The notes under the pieces: generated by a model
Told to the model about the DNA's origin: nothing
The model's input: only the letters and a program-made list of their open reading frames with translations
The model's database searches: none
NCBI GenBank assembly: GCA_965658375.1
Contig: CBFHSD010000007.1
Location: forward strand, 6,109 to 70,108
Reading direction: 5' to 3'
Length of the DNA: 64,000 nucleotides
From: CBFHSD01 sp965658375
GTDB lineage: Bacteria; Bacteroidota; Bacteroidia; Flavobacteriales_G; Salibacteraceae
Position numbers and translations under genes: made by a program
Shown here: piece after piece, positions 27,430 through 36,875 of the stretch
Position numbering within the stretch: the first letter of the stretch is position 1
Layout: the number at the start of each line of letters is the position of its first letter

Positions 27430-29532
27430 TTATTTGCGTGTAATTACTTTCTCGAAGGCCTCCAAGGTCTCAATAGCAGTTTTACGCCAAGAGAAATCGA
27501 AACTTCGCTCAAGCGCCTTATTACCTAATTCTTTCTTGAGCTCTTCATTTGTAAGAATGGCTTTCATCTGTTCTTTGATCTGTTCTACATTATCAGATTT
27601 AGCCGGCAAGCCATATCCTTCGAATAACTCTTTCATAGAACTGTTATCACCATAAATAACAGGGGTCTGACAAGACATTGCCTCTAAAGGCGGCAAGCCA
27701 AAACCTTCATAATAAGAAACATAGCACAATGCTTCCGCTTCTCTGTAAAGATCTGGCAAGTCGTTTTCATTGATGAAATTGGTGAAGTAAATTCTCTCTC
27801 TGTGTCTCAGCTTCAGCAACTCTTTGCTATCCCACCCTTTGTTTCCAGCAATAACAAGGTTACAACTCAAATCGGGATTCTCTTCTAAAAGCAATTCAAA
27901 TGCTTTTATCGTGTTCAAAAGATTCTTTCTGGGTTCTAGTGTAGACAGTGTTAGAATAAAAGGATCGTATGGAATTTTATACACTTCTCGTGTATTCAAA
28001 CCTGAATCTCTATTCAACAAAGGCTTAAACTTCACGTTATCTGCCGCCTCATAAATGGTGTGAAGCTTTTCTGAATTCACTTGATATTCAGCAAGTAAAT
28101 CGGCTTTTGTGTTATGAGAAATACAGATGTACTCCGCGTTGTTTTTCTCAAAAAAGTGAATGCCGTCTTCAGCTTTTTCAATGTTGTTAGAGGTATGGTA
28201 TTGCTTAAATAGGCGATGAGTTAAATCATGCATGGTTACCAAAAACTTGGTATTCACATTTTTAAAGGGCTCATAATGTTGTGGAAGTGGAACATGAATT
28301 AAATCGTACGTGTTCAGAATAGATTTCTCTTGTTCTTGTATTCCTTCTAAAAGAGCAGATTGACTGCTTACCACTCCTCCTTTTCTAAAATACTTCAGCA
28401 TAGGATGATCGGAATATTTTAAGCCAATTTTAATGAGCAATTGCCTGTATCTATTCTTGACGGCATCTTTGAGAGCAACCGGCACCCAACTTTTCACATA
28501 GGAAGAACCCGCTTTAAAATATTGCTTAATCAGGTTTTTGGTTTCTGGAAAATGCGTAAAATTATTCTCGTTTTTATTGACGTCAAACAGCTTTTTTCCG
28601 TATTCAGAAAGCGGGTGTATTTGCCCTTTGAGAAACAGATCAATTTGCCATTTCGAATCTGGATTTTGAGTAAGTGGATACAATGCTTTTAGAAGCTCTA
28701 GTTGATACCGTTTTACGCCATCATTGCGTAGCATTAATAGCTTGTTGGCTTCAATGAGCACTTTATACGGTTTGGCTTGTTTTTTAGGCGTTTCTTGTCC
28801 CAATAGCTCCATCACCTTGAAATCTAAATCAGGATCTAAAGGAAGAATGCCGCCATTGATATCATAGCCCATCCTATCCATGGTATTGCGGTGATGCGCC
28901 CAGAAAAAGTTGTTTAATTCTCTATCAAGTTCATCTTTCCATCCAAAGGCTTTACCCTTTCTAAAAGATTTCTTTATGATCTCTACTTCTTCTTCCTCGG
29001 TAGTGCTTATTCTCTTCCCGCGACCATACTTCGGTTTGCCGAATTTTAATTCTTCAAAAGTTGGAGCGCTCTCTTTCTTCTTTGTGGAAAGGTCTACGAG
29101 GTGACCTATTCTACTCACCTGTTCTAAGGGTGAACAGATTAAATCTTCAAAGCGAATGAGTACATCTGCTCTTTCAACCCAAGCGTTCACATTGGGTCCC
29201 CAGCCACCAAAATAACTTCCTTTCGAAGCAACGGTGGCTTCCATGAAAATATCTTTGAATGTACGCTCTGAGTTGTAAATCTGAATTTGCTGATAGGCCA
29301 TTGAGACAATCGCATCTCGCCCATCTCTTACAAGGTAAACCGATGGAATTTCGGGATCTAAAGGAGAGATATTGGTTGGCATGTGGTGTGTTTTTACCAC
29401 AGGAAACTCCACATAATTATCTGGCTCTCCCTTTCCTTCAAAGTAAGAGCTCGAGCTTATACCATACACATCAAACAGTGTATTGCGCAAAAAAGTGTTA
29501 CCAGACCTTGGGTATGAACTGAGCCAAATCAT
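27430..29532 (-). CDS. Two-domain enzyme: sulfotransferase fused to GT4 glycosyltransferase
   Basis: A 700-residue cytoplasmic protein. Residues 1 to about 220 are a PAPS-dependent sulfotransferase: SYPRSGNTFLR is the 5'-phosphosulfate-binding loop and YLVRDGRDAIVSMAYQ the 3'-phosphate-binding region. From about 255 a GT-B glycosyltransferase follows, with FLVTMHDLTH, LTLSTLEPRKNL and the donor-binding EGFGLPPLEAM (E-x7-E). Joining sugar addition with sulfation in one chain is unusual. The stop of the 29529-30212 gene and this start overlap as ATGA, so coupling is likely. The sugar and the sulfated position are not known. Confidence 0.85.
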   Translation of the reverse strand: MIWLSSYPRSGNTFLRNTLFDVYGISSSSYFEGKGEPDNYVEFPVVKTHHMPTNISPLDPEIPSVYLVRDGRDAIVSMAYQQIQIYNSERTFKDIFMEATVASKGSYFGGWGPNVNAWVERADVLIRFEDLICSPLEQVSRIGHLVDLSTKKKESAPTFEELKFGKPKYGRGKRISTTEEEEVEIIKKSFRKGKAFGWKDELDRELNNFFWAHHRNTMDRMGYDINGGILPLDPDLDFKVMELLGQETPKKQAKPYKVLIEANKLLMLRNDGVKRYQLELLKALYPLTQNPDSKWQIDLFLKGQIHPLSEYGKKLFDVNKNENNFTHFPETKNLIKQYFKAGSSYVKSWVPVALKDAVKNRYRQLLIKIGLKYSDHPMLKYFRKGGVVSSQSALLEGIQEQEKSILNTYDLIHVPLPQHYEPFKNVNTKFLVTMHDLTHRLFKQYHTSNNIEKAEDGIHFFEKNNAEYICISHNTKADLLAEYQVNSEKLHTIYEAADNVKFKPLLNRDSGLNTREVYKIPYDPFILTLSTLEPRKNLLNTIKAFELLLEENPDLSCNLVIAGNKGWDSKELLKLRHRERIYFTNFINENDLPDLYREAEALCYVSYYEGFGLPPLEAMSCQTPVIYGDNSSMKELFEGYGLPAKSDNVEQIKEQMKAILTNEELKKELGNKALERSFDFSWRKTAIETLEAFEKVITRK

Positions 29533-30212
29533 GCTCTGATGGATTTACCATTCAACTTCAACACCTTGTTATACAACTCTATATCTTGTTGATTGTACTT
29601 TTCAATAAAGGCTATAGTCTCTATAGAGTGATCCATTTTTGAGCGTTTATTTTGTGTTGTATTGTGTTCTTTGTTTGACACCACCCAGTTCATGGTGTTT
29701 TTTAAGCGCACTAGTTCTGTTTCGAATTCATCTTGAATTCCAATAAATGCAAAAGATTCTAAGGGAGCCTCTTCTAAGAAGTTACTCATTACATTTTGGT
29801 TCTCTGGGTGCGACACAAATTCTTCGAGCGTTTTGCCAAATCGCTCAAGTAAGTTCTCATCCTCTTGCTCGTTGATTCTTGCTTGAAGAATGCTTTTCAA
29901 GAAATAATAATTTGACAAAACTCGTTCTACGGGGTTTCTTAACCAAGTAATAAACTGAGCATTGGGTGCAATAGCGAAGCGATCATGCAGCACCCTGTAT
30001 GGAAAATGACCGTGGATAGTTTTTACCTTTCTATGCAACTTATTGCCTGAAAAATACCGATCATTCACCTTGATTCTACCACTATTGAAAATGTCAACTT
30101 TAGCAAAGTTTCGTTCTGATACATTCTCTAACAGAATACTTCTAAAACTTGTGCCTGCTGTTTTTGGAATGTGAAAAGAGACCAACTCAATGTTATTGGC
30201 AATTTTATCCAT
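29529..30212 (-). CDS. Sulfotransferase, heparan/chondroitin-sulfotransferase-like
   Basis: A 227-residue protein with the PAPS loop FHIPKTAGTSFRSIL near 13-27 and the 3'-phosphate-binding WLRNPVERVLSNYYF near 90. This is the Sulfotransfer_2 pattern of Golgi heparan/chondroitin enzymes, but without a membrane anchor, so it is cytoplasmic. It probably sulfates the repeat unit before export. The gene lies 1 bp after the ABC ATPase gene and overlaps the sulfotransferase-GT4 fusion gene. Confidence 0.85.
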   Translation of the reverse strand: MDKIANNIELVSFHIPKTAGTSFRSILLENVSERNFAKVDIFNSGRIKVNDRYFSGNKLHRKVKTIHGHFPYRVLHDRFAIAPNAQFITWLRNPVERVLSNYYFLKSILQARINEQEDENLLERFGKTLEEFVSHPENQNVMSNFLEEAPLESFAFIGIQDEFETELVRLKNTMNWVVSNKEHNTTQNKRSKMDHSIETIAFIEKYNQQDIELYNKVLKLNGKSIRA

Positions 30213-30213
30213 T

Positions 30214-30981
30214 CTATGTTCTTGGTTTATTGCTCAGGGCAAAGTCAATACCTTCCTGTATATCAGTACTTTCATGCACCACCCTTCCTTTTTCCATAAC
30301 AATAAGTCTATCTGCCAATTCTGTAAACTGTTCTAAGTTGTGAGAAACCAATAATACTGCTGTGTCTTTCTTCACTTCTTTCAGCGCTTCCATGCATTTT
30401 TTACGAAAACGCACATCACTCACTGCCAAACCCTCATCAATAATCAAGAGGTCTGGATTGGCCATCATAGAAATCGCGAAATTGATTCGGGCTCTCATAC
30501 CGGCACTGTAGGTTCCAAAGGGAGCTTCTGCAAAATCTGCTACTTCGGCAAATTCTAAAATATGCGGCAACTTTTCATCAACTTCTTCTTTGCTCATCCC
30601 AAAAAGAGCACATTTCACGCGAATATTTTCTTCTCCGCTGTAGTAGCGTTGAAAAGCCCTAGTTCTCTCAAATACAGTGGTAATTCTTCCACGAACGAAA
30701 ATTTCTCCAAAACTTACTGGATAAGCCCCTATAATGGTTCTAATAAGTGTGGTCTTTCCAGCGCCATTCATACCAAGAATTCCTACAATTTCGCCTCTAG
30801 AAATACTAAGGTTGATATCTCTCAACGCCCAAAATTCATGTCTTCTTAATTTCGGAAGCTCTTTTACCCTAGACATTTTAAAAATGTCTTGCAGCCCATA
30901 AAACAGGTTGAGTTTAAGATCCGAGCAGAACTTTTTTGAGACGTTTTTTATTTCAACTACAGGTGTTGGCATAATCATCAA
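30214..30981 (-). CDS. ABC transporter ATPase for polysaccharide export (Wzt/TagH/KpsT-like)
   Basis: A 255-residue ATPase with FWALRDINLSISRGEIVGILG before Walker A GMNGAGKTT, the signature YSAGMRARI, Walker B LLIIDEGLAV and switch region LLVSHNLEQF. FWAL.D.. and the SAGM form of the signature mark the polysaccharide-export subfamily. It ends soon after the core, so it lacks the C-terminal glycan-binding domain found in some Wzt proteins. It overlaps the permease gene by 4 bp. Confidence 0.9.
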   Translation of the reverse strand: MMIMPTPVVEIKNVSKKFCSDLKLNLFYGLQDIFKMSRVKELPKLRRHEFWALRDINLSISRGEIVGILGMNGAGKTTLIRTIIGAYPVSFGEIFVRGRITTVFERTRAFQRYYSGEENIRVKCALFGMSKEEVDEKLPHILEFAEVADFAEAPFGTYSAGMRARINFAISMMANPDLLIIDEGLAVSDVRFRKKCMEALKEVKKDTAVLLVSHNLEQFTELADRLIVMEKGRVVHESTDIQEGIDFALSNKPRT

Positions 30982-31820
30982 TCAAAAATGCGTTCTACAA
31001 TTTTATATACAGATCCAAAAAAAAGGTGAATCACAATCAGGAATAAGAGCACCGTAACCCCTGTAGCAATCCAAAATTCATTCCATTGTGTAACCTCTTC
31101 TCCTACAAGTAAATTACGCGGTACACCAAGCAAATAAGTGAGTGGATTTACACGGATAACACTTTGAAGCAAATCACTGGAGACCCGATCTGTATACACT
31201 ACTGGTGTTAAGTACATTAATAGTGTTAAGCCCTGAGCGGCTATGAGAAGAATATCGTTAAAAACAACCTCAATCAAAGAAACAAATACACCTATCGTAA
31301 TTCCCAATAAAATCAATGGAATAATGGTTGGAAAGAATAACAAAGCACTCCATGAGAAACTCACCCCAAGGAGAAGCAAAACGACAATATTGAGTACCAG
31401 AGGTATTGCGAAGCTCACCATACTCATGAGTATTTTCTCAACAATCTTCGCCTCCATGTCAAACGGCATCTCCATTAACATGCTCCCCGATTCTGTAACC
31501 GATGTGGCAATGAGTTTAAAGAAGTTGGTGAAGAATATCCAAATAGACATGCTTAAAAGCAGGTATCCTAAATAGGGAACCTTTGTTTCTCCTGGGCTAT
31601 AAATACCTGTGTAATTCAATATCAACCAAATGGTTATACTTAGTATTGGACCAAGAACAATCCAAACACTTCCAAGAAAAGTCTTTTTATACTGGTTGGT
31701 TAAACTAATAATGAATAGCTGCCAAATCAAATGGCGTGTTCTATGAACGGTACTAAAACGCTTCTTCCAGAAACCGATAAAACTATTCGAAACAGCGCGA
31801 TTGTAATCGTTTGCACTCAT
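30978..31820 (-). CDS. ABC-2 type polysaccharide export permease (Wzm/TagG-like)
   Basis: A 280-residue protein with six predicted membrane helices. The N-terminal amphipathic RHLIWQLFIISLTNQYKKTFLGSVW and the C-terminal VNPLTYLLGVPRNLLVGE are characteristic of the Wzm/KpsM/TagG family. With the ATPase next to it, it should move lipid-linked or whole polymer across the inner membrane. Confidence 0.9.
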   Translation of the reverse strand: MSANDYNRAVSNSFIGFWKKRFSTVHRTRHLIWQLFIISLTNQYKKTFLGSVWIVLGPILSITIWLILNYTGIYSPGETKVPYLGYLLLSMSIWIFFTNFFKLIATSVTESGSMLMEMPFDMEAKIVEKILMSMVSFAIPLVLNIVVLLLLGVSFSWSALLFFPTIIPLILLGITIGVFVSLIEVVFNDILLIAAQGLTLLMYLTPVVYTDRVSSDLLQSVIRVNPLTYLLGVPRNLLVGEEVTQWNEFWIATGVTVLLFLIVIHLFFGSVYKIVERIFD

Positions 31821-31823
31821 AGC

Positions 31824-34103
31824 TTATCCCTTTGTCAATTTGCTATGTATTTCTTTTGCCGATTCCGCGTAAGAAAACTTCATTATCAATTGAGATATAT
31901 CTGTGCTTGAAATCACTTGATTCTTTCTTTCAGGGTCAAAAAACCGTGCTATTATCTCTCTAAGATGAAGCTCATCTTCGAGGCGCACAAATGTAACATA
32001 ACCTTCGAACAACTCCCTAAATACTGGGATATCAGAAACAATAATTGGCTTCTTGAAAGCAAGAGCCTCTAAGACAGGAATACCAAAGCCTTCATAATAA
32101 GGTGTATAAATACACGCAGTTGCTTTTTGATACAAAGCGTACAGCTCATCATCATTGGGATTAAATACCAATTCAATGTTTGGAGATTCTTTCGCCAGCT
32201 TCAAAACCGAATTCTCTTTCGCCAATAACTCAACATTCGAACCTGCCAACACCAACCTACACGGAGAATTCTTCCACTGAGCAAAACATTGAATGATATA
32301 ATCTTGGTTCTTACGCTTAGAAAACGAACCCACCATCAACAAGAAGTTATCCGAACTTTCTGCTGGTAATTGATTGTTTTTTTTCTGCGCAAAATCAGGA
32401 ATCCCATTGTAGACAACGTTTATCAAATTCGCGGGAATATTAAAATGCTTTTGAATCTCTTGCTTCGAAAATTCACTTACGGTAAAAATTTCTTTGCTCC
32501 TTTTAAGAATGCGCGGAATCATAAAAGAATACCATTTGATGAAGGATTCAGTAAACCATTTGCTGTTTTCAGCAAAAGCTACATCATGTAAAGTGAGGTA
32601 ATTGTATCGGTATAGAATCGGAGCTGTATTGCATAAACTCAGCAATGGTCTAGAGCCAATCAATCGCATGTAGATGGGAAGAGTAATTTGCTCCCATAGC
32701 GTTCCCGTAAACGGCCGTACTCTCTTGTGAGCCAATTCGCTTGCTACTGTCACTGGAGAAACCACCGCATAATCTGATGACAATTCTTGCAATCTACTAG
32801 CAATCTCATGAGCAAAGCGTTGTACTCCCGTTAGCGGTTGACTTAAAAATTTACCGTTAATGATTGTAATCCCTTTGTGCCGAACCCAAGAGGCGTAAAT
32901 TAAAAAGCTTGAGAAAAACGCATAGGTAAAAACTCCATCCTGACGCATTAAAAGGTTTTCTGTGAGCATACTAGCACTCAAAAGCACCGTAATAGCCAAG
33001 TGGAGTTGATTCTTACTCGCAAGGGCAATTCCTATTTGCGAAAACTGCAGTAATACAAATATAAAAGCAGCAAAAATACCAGCTGTGACCCACCAATTTA
33101 AGTAGTTATTGTGCGTGTTAAAGCTTCTTTCTTTTGCAAGAGCAAAACCTCTCTTTTCATAAGCTCGGTCTAGTTTCATTTGCACATCTCCCACTCCAGC
33201 ACCTAATATGGGGTGTTCTTGGATCACATCAAAAGTGCCGCGATAAACGGCTTTTCTCATGCTATCAGGATTGTTAGGATCTACATTACTCTGAGACAAA
33301 GCTTGTACAAATTCAACGGCTCTTTGTCTAATGGGTTTTACTGCGGCAATAACCACAAAAGCTGACAAACATGCCCCAAGCAATACCCATTTTACTTTTC
33401 TAGTGTCTAAATGTATTGCTGACAACAACAGCCCAATGACAAAAATGGAGGCTAGAATCATTTTAGACATTGCCATTAACAAGCCCATTGATATAATGAC
33501 ACCACTGAGAATGGCAGGGATCCAAATAATCTTTTTCGAAAAGCCATGAACCGCATCGTTAATTAGCGTAAACAATGCAATTGCTAACAGCAAAGAGAAA
33601 TACGTTGGATGAAAGTGAGAAACTTCTTCCAGGTAAGTTCTAATGAAATAGTAACCACCATCTACTTGTAAAACAGCTGCCAATTTACCTGTAGCTATCA
33701 TTTTAAAGATAACTTTTGAAGAAATGAGCGTTGCCACTGCCGTAAAAAATAGCATGGTTTTGCGTTGCGTATTCACAGTAAATAAAGCCCTGTTTAAAAA
33801 CAGCACAATGGGAATCAAAACCAACATAATATTGGTTTCTAGCTTTTTCAAGCCGATATCAACGTTCTGAGAATACAATAAACTTGCAACCAAGAGGAGT
33901 ACAGGTATCAATTGCAGCCATAAAAGCCAAAGGCCTTTTTTACTGCGATTGAATTGCCAAACGGATAGAATCAGCTGCAGCACTACGAATGAAAAAGTGG
34001 CATATGCACGGTGTTGTAGCTGAGTAAAAAGCGGAAAAGTGCAAACAGCGAAAAGAGAAAGTTGGAAGACGTTAGATTTGGTCACCATGTTTTTCTGCAA
34101 CAC
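31824..34103 (-). CDS. O-antigen ligase/polymerase-like membrane protein fused to GT4 glycosyltransferase
   Basis: A 759-residue protein. About the first 400 residues have many membrane helices and a large loop with HPILGAGVGDVQMKLDRAY and HNNYLNWW, the pattern of the Wzy_C/WaaL (O-antigen ligase) family. The C-terminal 350 residues are a soluble GT-B domain: FTGTLWEQITLPIYMR, FTVSEFSKQEI, MVGSFSKRKNQDYI and YEGFGIPVLEALAF (E-x7-E). The two halves are one frame without a stop. It overlaps the upstream GT4 gene by 32 bp. It may couple chain elongation with ligation or polymerisation across the membrane. Confidence 0.82.
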   Translation of the reverse strand: MLQKNMVTKSNVFQLSLFAVCTFPLFTQLQHRAYATFSFVVLQLILSVWQFNRSKKGLWLLWLQLIPVLLLVASLLYSQNVDIGLKKLETNIMLVLIPIVLFLNRALFTVNTQRKTMLFFTAVATLISSKVIFKMIATGKLAAVLQVDGGYYFIRTYLEEVSHFHPTYFSLLLAIALFTLINDAVHGFSKKIIWIPAILSGVIISMGLLMAMSKMILASIFVIGLLLSAIHLDTRKVKWVLLGACLSAFVVIAAVKPIRQRAVEFVQALSQSNVDPNNPDSMRKAVYRGTFDVIQEHPILGAGVGDVQMKLDRAYEKRGFALAKERSFNTHNNYLNWWVTAGIFAAFIFVLLQFSQIGIALASKNQLHLAITVLLSASMLTENLLMRQDGVFTYAFFSSFLIYASWVRHKGITIINGKFLSQPLTGVQRFAHEIASRLQELSSDYAVVSPVTVASELAHKRVRPFTGTLWEQITLPIYMRLIGSRPLLSLCNTAPILYRYNYLTLHDVAFAENSKWFTESFIKWYSFMIPRILKRSKEIFTVSEFSKQEIQKHFNIPANLINVVYNGIPDFAQKKNNQLPAESSDNFLLMVGSFSKRKNQDYIIQCFAQWKNSPCRLVLAGSNVELLAKENSVLKLAKESPNIELVFNPNDDELYALYQKATACIYTPYYEGFGIPVLEALAFKKPIIVSDIPVFRELFEGYVTFVRLEDELHLREIIARFFDPERKNQVISSTDISQLIMKFSYAESAKEIHSKLTKG

Positions 34104-35331
34104 ATTGTTTTACATAGTTCGAAAAATGCTCGTTAAAGCTATCAGTACTGAATCTGTTGGCATTTTCTCTAATTTCTTTTGCCGAAAAGGATCCGTTAAA
34201 GTCTTTCTCGAAAACCTCAACCGCATTGGTAATGGCATCAATATTTTGCTTTTTGAATAGCACTCCTGTTTTACCGTGTTTCACTATTTCTGCGGCTCCT
34301 CCTTTATGAAAAGCAATTAGTGGGGTCCCACATGCTTGCGCCTCAACCAAGGTGATTCCAAAGTCTTCTTTACCAGCAAAAACAAATGCTGTTGCTTTTC
34401 TCATGTAATAATGAAATTTGTCAAATTCTAAGTGAGATAAAAACGTAATGTTTTCACCAGCAGAACATTGTATCTTTTCTTTTTCGTTACCATCTCCAAT
34501 CACAATGAGTTTTTTGTCTGGCATCTGGGTAAAAGCATCAACCACAAGGTCTACCTTCTTGTAGCAAACCAATCTTGAAACGGTGATATAGAAATCTTCT
34601 TTGTCTTCTTCTACTTGATACTTATTTATATTTACAGGAGGAAAGATAACCTCGGCTTTTCTGCCATAAAATCTGCGAATCCTTTGAGCCGTGAATGTTG
34701 AATTGGCAATGTAGAAGTCTACATTTTTAGATACTCTCGCATCCCACAACCTTAAAATATCTGTGAGCAATTTACTTGCCCAACCAATGACACCAGAGTT
34801 AATGCCATGAGATTCGAGATAGATATCTTTCATATCCCAGATGTAACGCATGGGAGTATGGCAATAACAAATTTGAATTTGACTTTTTCTCTTTCTAATG
34901 CCATGAGCAAAGGCATGAGAACTAGAAATAATCACATCGTATTTTTTGAGATTATGGCTTCTTACTGCTATTGGGAAAATGGGCAGGTAGTATCTAAAAT
35001 GTCTTCTTGCTAAGGGAAGCCATTGAATGAATGAGGTATGAATTTTTCGATCTCCTGCTATGGATTTGCGATCTGCATTGGACATGAATTCTACGGTAGC
35101 AAAGATGTCAACCTTATCAACCAGCTTAACAATATGCTTTGTTACACTCTCAGAACCTGCATTTGTGCTTAACCATTCATGCACAACAGCTATTTTCTTG
35201 CCCATTAAATCATTGGGCAAAGTATTCTTTGTCTTACTGTTCTTTAAAGTATGTGTTGGCAATTCAACTTCCATAGTAGATGGTGCACGTAAATTCTTTT
35301 CAAAACTGTTTGTTGCCAAACAGCCATACAA
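34072..35331 (-). CDS. GT4-family glycosyltransferase
   Basis: A 419-residue GT-B enzyme. The core starts at KIAVVHEWLSTNAGSE (about residue 45) and includes CYCHTPMRYIWDM, a donor-binding block VSRLVCYKKVDLVVDAF and FGITLVEAQACGTPLIAF. The first 40 residues are not conserved-looking, so the real start may be one of the internal ATGs near 35274 or 35205. It probably adds a mannosyl- or galactosyl-type residue to the growing glycan. The 3' end overlaps the ligase-GT4 fusion gene. Confidence 0.85.
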   Translation of the reverse strand: MYGCLATNSFEKNLRAPSTMEVELPTHTLKNSKTKNTLPNDLMGKKIAVVHEWLSTNAGSESVTKHIVKLVDKVDIFATVEFMSNADRKSIAGDRKIHTSFIQWLPLARRHFRYYLPIFPIAVRSHNLKKYDVIISSSHAFAHGIRKRKSQIQICYCHTPMRYIWDMKDIYLESHGINSGVIGWASKLLTDILRLWDARVSKNVDFYIANSTFTAQRIRRFYGRKAEVIFPPVNINKYQVEEDKEDFYITVSRLVCYKKVDLVVDAFTQMPDKKLIVIGDGNEKEKIQCSAGENITFLSHLEFDKFHYYMRKATAFVFAGKEDFGITLVEAQACGTPLIAFHKGGAAEIVKHGKTGVLFKKQNIDAITNAVEVFEKDFNGSFSAKEIRENANRFSTDSFNEHFSNYVKQCVAEKHGDQI

Positions 35332-35338
35332 GCTAAGT

Positions 35339-36025
35339 TTAAAAACGAAATCTGAATAGAGATTTCCTCCTCTGATCTTCTTTTTTGTTTTTAAATACTT
35401 TTAGCGCTGATTGATAGAACTTTTCATCTTTCTGATTCAATTTCTTGATTTTATTCAGCAATTCAGCACTATACAATTGTTCGGGTCTTTTCCCTTCATT
35501 AATTTTCTTTTCGTGGTAAATAGAGACCTGAGACCATTCAAGTTTTCTTGACAATTCTTCAATGTCATTTTGAATACTCTCCAAAAAGCCAATATAAAAG
35601 AATTGCTCCATGTGGACCCCCTCCAGAAAACGAGCCATCTTATTTCTTGTTAAAGGCTTGGTGATGTAGGTTTCTATCCCTTCATCTCGCCTTTCTCTTG
35701 CTTCTTGGGTATCCTTAGTCTTCAAGCTGTGTTTCCACCAATTGAAATTAGAAATCACGCGGTCCACAGGTGATCGCATAAAAGTAACCAGCTTTGATTG
35801 ATCACGTTGAAAAATATCAGAGATTTCTTCGAAATAAAAATGGCCATGAATCACTTTGGTTTGTTTAGAAATAACATCTGATATTCGCTTGCCTTTCTCC
35901 TTAAGGTCTAAGCAATCATCCCTTTCAAAATGATGGACATGCTCTTCTCCGTAAACATCTATTAATGTTTGCAACATAGAAGAACCTCCAGTTTTAGGTA
36001 AGTGTATGAATATCACCTCGACCAT
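35339..36025 (-). CDS. Sulfotransferase, Sulfotransfer_2 type
   Basis: A 228-residue protein with the PAPS loop IFIHLPKTGGSSMLQTL at its very N-terminus and the 3'-phosphate-binding MRSPVDRVISNFNWW near 86. The ends are Lys- and Arg-rich. It is related in pattern to the enzyme at 29529-30212 but clearly distinct in sequence, which suggests that different hydroxyl groups or sugars are sulfated. Confidence 0.85.
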   Translation of the reverse strand: MVEVIFIHLPKTGGSSMLQTLIDVYGEEHVHHFERDDCLDLKEKGKRISDVISKQTKVIHGHFYFEEISDIFQRDQSKLVTFMRSPVDRVISNFNWWKHSLKTKDTQEARERRDEGIETYITKPLTRNKMARFLEGVHMEQFFYIGFLESIQNDIEELSRKLEWSQVSIYHEKKINEGKRPEQLYSAELLNKIKKLNQKDEKFYQSALKVFKNKKEDQRRKSLFRFRF

Positions 36026-36185
36026 AATTCACAAAGAAATTTATAAAACACTTTAGTTTTACGTGAATCATCCACGGATTTTACACTTTTATTGTGCATA
36101 ATTTAGGGGAAGATTATTTGGTGGAAACCCATTGCTCCAACTGAGATATTGAAACCATGGTTCAAGCTTTTAAAAGCTATTGATT

Positions 36186-36875
36186 TCAGTAACTATAATC
36201 AAAAAGTTCTATTTCTTTTTTGTACTCCCTACTTACCCAATTTCGCTCAAATTCATTGAGAACATTAGAATAGTGTCGCTTGTCTTTTCGTGTATGGGCT
36301 TTTGCCTTTGTTTTGGGCAATTGAAGTGGTTCTTCAAGATTCAGTTCTTTTGAAAGATCGATCAATTCTGATTCTAAATGTTCGAATTTATACACCTTAT
36401 CGGCCAGCATTTCATCTTGATCTGTGTAGAGTTCATACCCTCTTATGCTTGCTGCTAATCCAGATTTTATAAACTCTGTGATAGATGCACATTCATTATT
36501 TCTTACACGCCAGTAATACCAAGAAATGAGCTTATCATAAGGGTTTCTCTCAAAAGTAAATTTGAAATAATCGTCCCAACAAGGTTGATCAATGTACTGT
36601 CTAATTTCAATAGCACTCATGTGATTGTAGAACTCAATTCTTTTTCTCGTTTTGAGCAAATTCATAAAATCGTTCCACCCATATTTACTAAAAGGTACCA
36701 CGTAATTCTGCTTCCCTCTGTACCCAAGTTTTAAACGTGCAGCTTCATCTTTTCTAGAAATGGGAGTGATGATATCATCGGCCCCGCAAATTCTTGACAA
36801 TGCAATCTCTACACTTGTACCAGCTGTTTTTTCAGTTTTAATGAAGATGAACTTGTGCTTATGAGAAACAATCAT
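36186..36875 (-). CDS. Sulfotransferase-family protein, first gene of the polysaccharide locus
   Basis: A 229-residue protein. IVSHKHKFIFIKTEKTAGTS is the phosphosulfate-binding region and FTFERNPYDKLISWYYW the 3'-phosphate-binding segment. This is the pattern of the Sulfotransfer_2 sub-branch common in marine bacteria. A 160-bp gap, with no feature seen, separates it from the next gene, so it may have its own transcript or head the operon. Confidence 0.8.
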   Translation of the reverse strand: MIVSHKHKFIFIKTEKTAGTSVEIALSRICGADDIITPISRKDEAARLKLGYRGKQNYVVPFSKYGWNDFMNLLKTRKRIEFYNHMSAIEIRQYIDQPCWDDYFKFTFERNPYDKLISWYYWRVRNNECASITEFIKSGLAASIRGYELYTDQDEMLADKVYKFEHLESELIDLSKELNLEEPLQLPKTKAKAHTRKDKRHYSNVLNEFERNWVSREYKKEIELFDYSY

